A stretch of DNA of 18,744 bases, from assembly GCA_043815125.1 (NCBI GenBank), contig JBDRJH010000109.1:1-18744 (forward strand), given 5' to 3'. Shown here one piece after another: positions 12,440 through 18,744 of this stretch; the first letter of the stretch is position 1, and every line of letters begins with the position of its first letter. The notes below the pieces were generated by a model. It had not been told where the DNA came from, made no database searches, and saw only the letters and a program-made list of their open reading frames with translations. Made by a program: the position numbers and the translations under genes. Source of the DNA: JAUWBF01 sp043815125. Its GTDB lineage: Bacteria; Verrucomicrobiota; Verrucomicrobiia; Opitutales; Opitutaceae.

Positions 12440-14620
12440 ATGACTACTCAATCCGACCTGCGTCGCCTGACTGCGACGATGATTTTCTTCGTTTGCTGGC
12501 TGCTGCTACCCGCCGGACTGCAAGCGCAGCTCAAATACCTGACAACCGTCTCAGGTGGCGGAGACTTCCAAATCAAAATCACCGGCTACACCGTCACCGC
12601 GAGCGGAACGTTGGTGATCCCCGCCACGATCAACGATCTGCCGGTCACCACGATAGGCACCTCCGCTTTCGCGAACCAAAACCAAATCACCGGTGTCGAT
12701 CTTCCCCCTTCGCTGACCACCATCGAGAGTTATGCGTTCCAAAACTGCAGCAGCTTGACGTCGGTGACTGTTCCCGAAGGCGTAACCATGCTCTATGATT
12801 ACGCGTTCTGGAATTGCACCTCTCTGGTCAACGCTTCCCTGCCCTCCGGCCTCACGGTTCTGAACACGGGCGTCTTTCAAGAATGCTCCAAGCTCGAGGG
12901 CGTGACGGTCCCCCCAGGCGTGACCCAGATCCCAGCCTATGCGTTCTATGGATGCACCGCGCTGACCACCATCAATCTGCCGGCCGGAGTGACCACCATC
13001 GGCGAATACGCGTTCAATGGATGTGCGAACCTCTCCACGATCACCTTGCCGGACAACCTGATCTCCCTCGGCGACCGCGCCTTTGCGGGCTGCACCGGAT
13101 TGACCTCGATCACGCTCAACCCGGGTCTGCTCCTGATCGGAAACTCCGTCTTCGATCACTGCGCCTCGCTGACTTCGATCAACATTCCCCCGGTGCTTTC
13201 CATCGGCGGCAACAACTTCATCGGCTGCGATTCCCTGACGGCGATCAACGTCGACGCGTCGGCCGCCACCGTCAGTAGTGTGGGCGGCGTCTATTTCAAC
13301 AAGGACCGGACCACACTCCTGGCCTATCCGCGAGGCAAGAACGGGACTTACACCATCCCCAGCGGAGTGACGCACATCGTTACCTGGGCATTTTCCGGAG
13401 CAAACCACCTAAGCGGCATCACACTGACCGAGGGACTGCTGAGCATTGATTCTCTGGCCTTTAACAACTGCGATGCGCTCACTGACGTGAACCTGCCGGC
13501 ATCGCTCTACTACTTTGGCAATGGCGCGTTTTCCGATTGCGACAACCTCACCGCCATGACGGTTTCGGCCGGCAACACATCCTTTGCGAGCGTCAACGGC
13601 GTGCTGTTCAGCGCGTCGGCCGACAAGCTCTGGCAATACCCGACGGGCAAAGCCGGCCCCTACGCCATCCCGCCCGGAGTCACCCAGATGGAGATCTCGG
13701 CGTTTGCCGGCGCCAAGCTGCTGACCGCGGTCACGATTCCCGACAGCCTATACGCGATCCCCAGCTACGCGTTCGCGGATTGCCTCGCGCTTGAAACGAT
13801 CAGCGTGGGCGCCAGCGTGAACTACATCAATAACAATGCCTTCCTGCGCTGCGCCTCCCTGCGATCGTTCGACGTCGCGCCGGCCAACGCCTACTTCGCC
13901 AGTGAAAACGGCGTGCTCTTCAACACGAGCCGCACCACCTTGATCAACTTTCCCAAGGGGAAAGACGGCGTCTATGAAATACCCGCCGGCGTGACCACCG
14001 TGGGAGGGCAGGCCTTTCTGGACGCCGACTTGCTCGAAACGGTGATCGTTCCCGCCGGGGTGGGCAGCCTGGGGGATAGCGGCTTCGCCGACTGCGCGCT
14101 ACTCACCAAGGTGTATTTCTACGGCAACGCGCCGACGCTGATCAATGCGAGGAGCACGTTTCAAAACCACACGGACGGCTTCGCCGTTTATTTCTTCCAC
14201 GACGCCACCGGTTTCACCACGCCCACATGGAACGGCTACCCGGCGGTGGACATGGGCGGTCACCGCTCCTTTGTTGCCTGGCTCATCTCGCACCGGCTGG
14301 AGCACGACACCGACCCCGCGGTCGCCGCCAACGACGCGGGCGTGAGCCTGCTGGAGTCCTACGCGCTGGGCCTCGATCCGTTCGACGCGACCGCGACGGA
14401 GCTCCCGCAGGCGGCGTTCGACGCCGGCAACGGTGCCCTGAGCATCCGCTATCACGCCGGCACCGACGGCGTGATCTACACGCCCGAGGCCAGCACCGAC
14501 CTACGGCAATGGACCACCGATGGCGTCGATGTTTCGCCGCCCGACTTCGACCAACACCGCACCGCCACGGTGGACGTGGACGGCCCTGCCCGCTTTCTAC
14601 GGCTACGACTGAGCCTTTGA
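12440..14620 (+). CDS. BspA-like leucine-rich-repeat (LRR_5) secreted surface protein
   Basis: This 726-residue protein begins with MTTQSDLRRLTATMIFFVCW and a hydrophobic signal segment, cleavage near LQA-Q. From about residue 65 to 565 it contains some 18 BspA/Treponema pallidum-type leucine-rich repeats of about 23 residues, with the pattern AFxxCxxLxxVxxPxxLxxI (for example YAFQNCSSL, YAFWNCTSL, YAFADCLAL). Three related insertions start at residues 282, 387 and 491 (GVxFN...TTLxxxPxGKxGxYxIPxGV). They give a higher-order period of about 105 residues. Near the C-terminus, SLLESYALGLDPFDA resembles short verrucomicrobial linker motifs, followed by STDLRQW (685-691) and a final RFLRLRL. Known BspA proteins mediate adhesion to host or matrix proteins, so a binding role at the cell surface is likely; the ligand is unknown. 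The start at 12440 is preferred over the open frame from 12299 because of the signal peptide. Confidence 0.88.
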   Translation: MTTQSDLRRLTATMIFFVCWLLLPAGLQAQLKYLTTVSGGGDFQIKITGYTVTASGTLVIPATINDLPVTTIGTSAFANQNQITGVDLPPSLTTIESYAFQNCSSLTSVTVPEGVTMLYDYAFWNCTSLVNASLPSGLTVLNTGVFQECSKLEGVTVPPGVTQIPAYAFYGCTALTTINLPAGVTTIGEYAFNGCANLSTITLPDNLISLGDRAFAGCTGLTSITLNPGLLLIGNSVFDHCASLTSINIPPVLSIGGNNFIGCDSLTAINVDASAATVSSVGGVYFNKDRTTLLAYPRGKNGTYTIPSGVTHIVTWAFSGANHLSGITLTEGLLSIDSLAFNNCDALTDVNLPASLYYFGNGAFSDCDNLTAMTVSAGNTSFASVNGVLFSASADKLWQYPTGKAGPYAIPPGVTQMEISAFAGAKLLTAVTIPDSLYAIPSYAFADCLALETISVGASVNYINNNAFLRCASLRSFDVAPANAYFASENGVLFNTSRTTLINFPKGKDGVYEIPAGVTTVGGQAFLDADLLETVIVPAGVGSLGDSGFADCALLTKVYFYGNAPTLINARSTFQNHTDGFAVYFFHDATGFTTPTWNGYPAVDMGGHRSFVAWLISHRLEHDTDPAVAANDAGVSLLESYALGLDPFDATATELPQAAFDAGNGALSIRYHAGTDGVIYTPEASTDLRQWTTDGVDVSPPDFDQHRTATVDVDGPARFLRLRLSL

Positions 14621-14680
14621 GACGCCACCGTGGGTCCCCGTTTGCCAACGGCGCGTCGCGCCGCGCATCGTGCCGGCACC

Positions 14681-15133
14681 ATGAGCACCCAGTTTCCCGT
14701 CAGCGAACACGTCAAGACCCGCGGCCTCGTCTACTTCGCCCGCATGGTGGACAAGATCCGTCTGCACGCCGCCGGCAAGCTACCCGCCGACTACGTCGTC
14801 CATCTCGGCTATGCCGACGACAACACCAGCTTCGACGCGCGCTGCTGCCTGTATCTCGATCTCAACTACGACGACGTGAAGGCCCGCTCGCTGCGGGGCG
14901 GCACCGCCGAGGAGGTGTTTGACGACCTCATGCGCGGACGCAAACCGCTCAACGACGTGCAGGTGCTCGTATGGAATCTCTTCCTGCTCAAACGCGGCTG
15001 GCGCGACAGCGGCACGCCCGAGCTCCTCGGGCAAAAAGCCGCCGTCGGCTTCGCCGACCGCGCCGACATCCTCACCTACGTCGACCTGCACGATGCCGAG
15101 GAAGGCCGCGCGCCGACGCCGGTGTTTTTATGA
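14681..15133 (+). CDS. DUF5069 domain-containing protein
   Basis: This 150-residue soluble protein matches the DUF5069 pattern: TRGLVYFARMVDKIRLHAAGK near the N-terminus, FDARCCLYLDLNYDD in the middle, and WRDSGTPELLG toward the end. There is no signal peptide or membrane segment. The function of the family is unknown; it recurs in Verrucomicrobiota and Planctomycetota. The frame is open from 14630, but the conserved region begins just after the ATG at 14681, and the preceding 17 codons (Arg/Ala-rich) are unlikely to be translated. It lies 60 bp after the leucine-rich-repeat gene and is followed by a repeat-filled gap. The context gives no clue to its role. Confidence 0.85.
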   Translation: MSTQFPVSEHVKTRGLVYFARMVDKIRLHAAGKLPADYVVHLGYADDNTSFDARCCLYLDLNYDDVKARSLRGGTAEEVFDDLMRGRKPLNDVQVLVWNLFLLKRGWRDSGTPELLGQKAAVGFADRADILTYVDLHDAEEGRAPTPVFL

Positions 15134-15166
15134 GCGGATCGCCTGTCGAGTAGCGCAGGATTCCAT

Positions 15167-15278
15167 CCCTGCCACCAGAGGCGTTTGGCAGGGCGCGCAG
15201 TCCCCTGCGCGCCGTTTGGTGAACCGGCGGCCAGCGGAGTGGCCGCCCTACCAGTGAGAGCGCCCGGAGGTCGCGCTC
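15167..15278. repeat. Cluster of four consecutive GC-rich hairpins
   Basis: Four inverted repeats follow one another. CCCTGCCA/TGGCAGGG is at 15167-15193 (8-bp stem, 11-nt loop). GGCGCGCA/TGCGCGCC is at 15192-15213 (8, 6). GGCGGCCA/TGGCCGCC is at 15226-15247 (8, 6). GAGCGC/GCGCTC is at 15258-15278 (6, 9). All stems are perfect. The group lies between the convergent DUF5069 and nrfA genes, consistent with a mosaic of REP-like elements; transcription termination in either direction is also possible. Confidence 0.65.
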
Positions 15279-15295
15279 CACCTTCCTGTCTGAGT

Positions 15296-15369
15296 ATTCT
15301 GCGTGATCTGCGGCCCAGCAGCTTGCTGGAGTTTGTCCTTAACCGAAGATCACGCCGATTGCGCAGATT
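15296..15369. repeat. Nested inverted repeat, 'CTGCG' type
   Basis: GCGTGATC (15301-15308) pairs with GATCACGC (15348-15355). Inside lies a hairpin CCAGCA/TGCTGG (15315-15329). Flanking words TTCTGCG (15298-15304) and, on the other strand, AATCTGCGC (15361-15369) are related, so the outer parts appear to be a diverged inverted repeat. It resembles the element at 7913-8035 in style but not in exact sequence. No gene is contained in it. Confidence 0.5.
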
Positions 15370-15373
15370 GAAA

Positions 15374-15411
15374 GCCGGCGCTACGCTTGGCGTCGCTCAA
15401 AGCGTGCCGGC
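15374..15411 (-). terminator. Candidate terminator hairpin overlapping the nrfA stop
   Basis: Read on the minus strand, GCCGGC followed directly by ACGCTT (forming one arm at 15400-15411, complement) pairs with AAGCGT and, after a 3-nt bulge, GCCGGC (15374-15388). The loop is 11 nt and includes the nrfA stop codon. Only a short TTTC follows, so intrinsic termination is plausible but weak. Confidence 0.35.
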
Positions 15412-17040
15412 GGGCTTGGCGCCGGTCACGCCCTGCACGGGCTCGGTCGGGGCGTCGACCTTGGGCGGGGCGGGCGCGCGCAGGATGAGCGCGGCGGCCT
15501 GGGCCTGGCGGCTGTAGTCGATGGACTCGGCGAGGATGCGGGCGGCCTCCTGGTCGGCGTGGAAGCCGGCGGAGTTTTCGCTGCTGATGAAGTCGAGCCG
15601 CCACATGGCCTTGCGCTGGAGTTCGTGGAGGTTCTTCAAATCGGCTTCGGGGATGCCCACGGCCTGGGCCTGGCGGATGGCGTCGAGCATGTCGGTCATG
15701 GCGGCGGCGGCGCGTTCGGTGAGGGCGCGGGTGCGGCCCTGGATGGCGGCGACTTTGTCGCGCAGCTCGGCCTCGGGGACGTTGTGGCAGGTCTGGCAGG
15801 ATTTGTTGATGTTGAGCAGGGGGCTGCGCACCCAGTGGCTGCTGACCTTCATGGCGCCCTGGCGTTCGTAGGGCATGTGGCAGTCGGTGCAGCTGACGCC
15901 GCTGCGGGCGTGCACGCCCTGGCTCCAGAGTTCGAACTCGGGGTGCTGGGCCTTGTAGGTGGGCGCGCCGGTCTCGCCGTGCTTATAGTCCATGAAGGGC
16001 GTGCCGTCGGGGAAGGTGTGCTCGTCGTAGGTCTTTTCGATCTGCTCGGCCTTGAGACCGTTGTCCCACGGGAAGAAGAGCGTCTCCTTGGTGGCGCAGT
16101 AATACTCGACGTGGCACTGGCCGCAGACAAAGGAGCGCATCTCGCGGCGGCTGGCGTCGAGGTTGGGATCGTAGTCGCGTTTGCGGTCGCCCTGGCGCCA
16201 GCGTTCGACGCTGGGCAGGTGGGGCACGGGGTCGGCGCTGCGGGCGAGCGCGGCGATGCCGTTGACGAAGCCGGGGCGGGTGACGCGCAGCTGCATGGTG
16301 TCGGGCGAGTGGCAGTCGACGCAGCTGACGGGGTGGGCGTCGGAGATCTGGTGCGGGTCGGCGGGGTCGGGCACGCCGCCGGGGGTCATGGGGGTCTTGC
16401 TCCCGGGCGTGCCGTCGGGGGTCTTGAGCAGCTCGGCGTGGGCCCGGTGGTAGTCCATGGTGCTGGCGAGGCGGAAGCCTTCCATGACGGCGGGCCAGTT
16501 GAAGTCGGCGGCCAGGACCTCGGGGGAGGCGTCCTTGCCCATGCTTTCGAGGCCGAGGCGGCGGTAGGTGGGGATGACGGAGGCGTGGCAGTGCAGGCAG
16601 GCGCCGCTCTGGGGGCGTTTGGTGACGCGCTCGGTGACTTCCTGATCGTAGAGCATGTAGGCGTGGCCGCGCAGTTCGCGGTAGTCGATGCTGAAGGCGT
16701 AGCCGGCGTAGAGGCGGCGGAGCCAGGGGTGCGCGTCGAGCTTGCTCTCGGTCATGGCGCTGGAGCCGCCGAACTCGGTGTGGGTCTGGTCGACGGTGCG
16801 TTTGTAGGTGTCGAATTGATACGGCCAGTTGAGCCCCCAAAGCGCGGGGTCGGTCGAGGCCTCGTCCACCTCGACCACGCGCACGAAGGGGGTGCGGGCC
16901 TCCTGCCGGTGCTCGAAGATGGTGACGAGCAGGGCGGCGATGCCGATGGTGAGCAACGCGGTGAATCCGAGCACGATGGCGACGGGTCCGAAGAGGCGGC
17001 GGCGAGGGGCGGGGGGCGGGGGGATGTCGGCGGTGGTCAT
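15397..17040 (-). CDS. nrfA: Ammonia-forming cytochrome c nitrite reductase (NrfA-type, pentahaem)
   Basis: This 547-residue protein should reduce nitrite to ammonium with six electrons on the outer face of the membrane. Five haem c motifs are seen in NrfA order: CLHCH 148-152, CVDCH 240-244, CGQCH 306-310, CTDCH 384-388 and CQTCH 415-419. NrfA signatures are present: CHVEYYC after the third motif (candidate catalytic Tyr in 313-314), KAQHPE with Gln365 and His366, and VSSHWVRSPLLN for a distal His ligand. The first, active-site motif is CxxCH instead of the usual CxxCK. The N-terminus has a Pro-rich cytosolic stretch and a hydrophobic segment (about 18-42) without an obvious cleavage site, so the protein may be membrane-anchored. 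The spacing between motifs 1 and 2 (92 residues) is longer than I recall for E. coli NrfA. It follows nrfH by 16 bp. Confidence 0.92.
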   Translation of the reverse strand: MTTADIPPPPAPRRRLFGPVAIVLGFTALLTIGIAALLVTIFEHRQEARTPFVRVVEVDEASTDPALWGLNWPYQFDTYKRTVDQTHTEFGGSSAMTESKLDAHPWLRRLYAGYAFSIDYRELRGHAYMLYDQEVTERVTKRPQSGACLHCHASVIPTYRRLGLESMGKDASPEVLAADFNWPAVMEGFRLASTMDYHRAHAELLKTPDGTPGSKTPMTPGGVPDPADPHQISDAHPVSCVDCHSPDTMQLRVTRPGFVNGIAALARSADPVPHLPSVERWRQGDRKRDYDPNLDASRREMRSFVCGQCHVEYYCATKETLFFPWDNGLKAEQIEKTYDEHTFPDGTPFMDYKHGETGAPTYKAQHPEFELWSQGVHARSGVSCTDCHMPYERQGAMKVSSHWVRSPLLNINKSCQTCHNVPEAELRDKVAAIQGRTRALTERAAAAMTDMLDAIRQAQAVGIPEADLKNLHELQRKAMWRLDFISSENSAGFHADQEAARILAESIDYSRQAQAAALILRAPAPPKVDAPTEPVQGVTGAKPAGTL

Positions 17041-17056
17041 GGTCGGGTCGGGGAGG

Positions 17057-17557
17057 TCAGCGCAGGACGTGGCCGACGTCGCCGTGGCAGGTGACGCACA
17101 TCAGCATCTCCTCGCGCGGGGCGGAGGGGAACATCTGGTGCACGACCTCGGCATGGCAGTGGAGGCAGGCGGCCTGGGTGACGCGGCGGTTGCGGGGTTT
17201 TATGCGGATGGGCTCGTGAAAGTTGTCCAAGGTGAAGGCGAGCGAGTGGAAGAATCCGTTGTCGGCCTTGGTGACCCACTTGCCGAGCGGGTGGTGCGAG
17301 AGGTGGCAGTCGTTGCAGACGGCGACGTGGTGGTGGCTGGAGTTTTGCCAGGTGGCGTAATACGGCTCCATGACGTGGCAGTTGATGCAGGCGGCGGGGT
17401 CGTTGCTGAGGTAGCTGTGGCCCTGCCCGTAGCCGAAGGTGAACACGCCCAGCCCGCCGGTGACGCCGAGTCCGGCGCCGAGCGCGAGGTAGACCGCGCC
17501 GCCGGCAAAAAGCCAGGAACGCACGGCGCGGGCACGGGGTTTCGGATCGTCAGACAT
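17057..17557 (-). CDS. nrfH: NrfH-type tetrahaem quinol dehydrogenase, electron donor to NrfA
   Basis: This 166-residue NapC/NirT-family membrane cytochrome takes electrons from menaquinol and passes them to NrfA. One N-terminal transmembrane helix (about 15-40) precedes four haem motifs: CINCH 57-61, CNDCH 81-85, CLHCH 131-135 and CVTCH 154-158. Met63 in CHVM is placed like the unusual axial Met ligand of haem 1 in NrfH. The length is normal for NrfH. The start at 17557 gives a short polar N-terminus followed by the helix; the frame is open to 17614, but that extra stretch looks non-coding. It is the first gene of a two-gene nrfHA operon. About 50 bp before the start is an imperfect palindrome, CTTGA-N7-TCAAG (17599-17615), one base wider than the FNR/CRP spacing, so anaerobic control is possible but unproven. 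Confidence 0.92.
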   Translation of the reverse strand: MSDDPKPRARAVRSWLFAGGAVYLALGAGLGVTGGLGVFTFGYGQGHSYLSNDPAACINCHVMEPYYATWQNSSHHHVAVCNDCHLSHHPLGKWVTKADNGFFHSLAFTLDNFHEPIRIKPRNRRVTQAACLHCHAEVVHQMFPSAPREEMLMCVTCHGDVGHVLR

Positions 17558-17653
17558 GGGGGCGGGGGGATGAAACCTTGGACGATCCCTACACCCGGCT
17601 TGATGCTTGTTCAAGAAAGCGTTGCGCGTGCTCCCGCGCCTCCGTGAAACGAC

Positions 17654-18649
17654 TCAGTCCTCCTGACGTTGCAGGAAATCGACGCAGGGCGCGATGAACC
17701 GGTCAAAGGCCTCGATGTGCGGCAGGTGCCCGACGTCGTCCAGCTCGACCAGCTCGGCGTGCGGGATCGCCCTGGCCGCGGCGCGGCCGAGTTCCGGATA
17801 GTCGCCCAGCGTGTCGCGCACCTCGGCCGGAGCCCGGCCCCGGTTAAGCGCGGTCCGGTCGCGCTGGCCGATGATCAGCAGCACCGGCACCTTCAACAAA
17901 GGGAACTCATGCACCACCGGCTGCGTAAAAATCATGTCGTAGGTCAGCGCCTGGTTCCACGCCATGCGCGGGTAGTCGGGGCTCTCGCCAAAGGATGCCA
18001 GCTGTTCGACCCACGGGTCGTAGGCCTCCCTCCACTTGCCGTCGTAGTAGAACTCCAGCTGGTAGGCGCGGATCTTCGCGGCGGTCTTGGCCAGCTCCTG
18101 TCGATACCAGGCGTCGACCGTCTCGTAGGGCACGCCCTTGGCCTGCCAGTCCTCCAGGCCGATCGGGTTGAGCAATGTCAGCGAGGCGGTCTCGTCGGGG
18201 AACATCAGCGCGTAGCGCGTCGCCAACATGCCGCCCATCGAGTGCCCGAGCACATGGGCGCGCTCCACCCCGAGCGAGCGCAGCAGCGCTCGGGTGTTCA
18301 CCGCCAGCTGCTGGAACGTGTAGTGGTAGTGCTCCGGCTTGGTGGATTTGCCGAAGCCGATCTGGTCGGGCATGATCACGCGATAACCCTCGCGGCTGAG
18401 CGCGGCCGCCGTCTCGCCAAAGTAGGAGCCGGAAAAATTCTTGCCGTGAAGCAGCACGACCACGCCGCGCTCCGCGCCCGCGGCCGGCACGTCCATGCAG
18501 ACCATCTCGAGCGGCTGTCGCTGGCTTTCGAACGCGTAGGTTTTTTCCGGATACGGATAGCGGGCATCCTCCAGCCGGATGCCGGCGGCGGACAGTCCGC
18601 CCGCCAGCAGGGCGAGGCCGAGAGCGCAGGTTGACCAGGTCGCTTTCAT
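17654..18649 (-). CDS. Exported alpha/beta-hydrolase-fold protein
   Basis: This 331-residue protein starts with a signal peptide (MKATWSTCALGLALLAGGLS, cleavage near SAA-G). It has the alpha/beta hydrolase core: LLHGKNFSGSYF (oxyanion region), nucleophile elbow GHSMGG with Ser137, the acid Asp264 in IIGQRDRTALN, and His308 in DDVGHLPH. It resembles esterases, lyases and dehalogenases of the AB_hydrolase_1 group; the substrate cannot be read from the sequence. The ATG at 18649 is chosen because it begins the signal peptide; a GTG at 18655 is an alternative two codons upstream. It is upstream of nrfH on the same strand with a 96-bp gap, so a functional link with nitrite reduction is not implied. 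The 95 bases between its start and the window edge hold nothing recognised. Confidence 0.87.
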   Translation of the reverse strand: MKATWSTCALGLALLAGGLSAAGIRLEDARYPYPEKTYAFESQRQPLEMVCMDVPAAGAERGVVVLLHGKNFSGSYFGETAAALSREGYRVIMPDQIGFGKSTKPEHYHYTFQQLAVNTRALLRSLGVERAHVLGHSMGGMLATRYALMFPDETASLTLLNPIGLEDWQAKGVPYETVDAWYRQELAKTAAKIRAYQLEFYYDGKWREAYDPWVEQLASFGESPDYPRMAWNQALTYDMIFTQPVVHEFPLLKVPVLLIIGQRDRTALNRGRAPAEVRDTLGDYPELGRAAARAIPHAELVELDDVGHLPHIEAFDRFIAPCVDFLQRQED

Positions 18650-18744
18650 GCACACGACCTAGCCGCATTCCGGCGGGGCTCAAACGTCCGCGGCCCTTTT
18701 CCGCTTCGTCAAAACAACCCTTGCCCGCCGCCCCGCGCGCGGAG

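Noticed and set aside
15167..15369. CRISPR array
   Set aside because: The hairpin words differ from each other, and there are no equal-length spacers or repeated units.
15559..17094. A 511-residue plus-strand open frame antisense to nrfA
   Set aside because: Low-complexity shadow frame. The minus strand encodes five haem motifs and NrfA signatures.
17586..17614. A sigma70-like promoter for nrfH (TTGAAC, 17 bp, TAGGGA on the minus strand)
   Set aside because: The -10 box matches the consensus at only two positions; the correct spacing alone is not enough.

Overview
The window looks like chromosomal DNA of a GC-rich Verrucomicrobiota bacterium, most likely Opitutaceae-like. This is inferred from the combination of a PEP-CTERM protein, an H-X9-DG prepilin-type protein beside glycosidases, a DUF5069 protein, secreted proteins ending in a 'STDLxxW' domain, dispersed 'CGCAGAG' type intergenic repeats, and genes that mostly lack a clear Shine-Dalgarno sequence. 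No rRNA, tRNA, CRISPR array, phage gene or complete insertion sequence was recognised.

Layout. Positions 1-302 are an intergenic stretch with three copies of a short palindromic repeat around an AT-rich core. Next, on the minus strand, come a CNNM/CorC-type membrane protein (303-1640) and a LacI-family regulator (1774-2826). Divergent from the regulator is a plus-strand run of four closely spaced genes: a PEP-CTERM surface protein (2994-3827), an H-X9-DG pseudopilin-like protein (3855-4520), a secreted jelly-roll protein (4558-5205) and a secreted clan GH-A-like glycoside hydrolase with a C-terminal CBM9-like domain (5215-7902). A 123-bp inverted-repeat element (7913-8035) separates these from a cytoplasmic GHL6/GH151-like hydrolase (8052-10061). 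Then come a secreted protein of unknown function (10184-11626), a minus-strand four-helix PepSY-TM-like protein built from two exact-length repeats (11685-12236), a BspA-like leucine-rich-repeat surface protein (12440-14620) and a DUF5069 protein (14681-15133). A repeat-filled gap (15134-15396) precedes a minus-strand nrfHA operon for ammonia-forming nitrite reduction (nrfH 17057-17557, nrfA 15397-17040). The last gene is an exported alpha/beta hydrolase (17654-18649).

How the genes may work together. The 2.8-10.1 kb region reads as a LacI-controlled glycan-use locus: an exported glycosidase with carbohydrate-binding modules, two surface or appendage-type proteins, and a cytoplasmic glycosidase for imported oligosaccharides. 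It has no SusC/SusD pair or sugar transporter in view. The gap between regulator and operon holds two related palindromes whose centres are 94 bp apart, close to nine helical turns. They are good candidates for the regulator's operators, possibly acting by looping. The nrfHA pair is a separate respiratory or detoxifying unit; its NrfA carries CxxCH at the first (active-site) haem position instead of the usual CxxCK.
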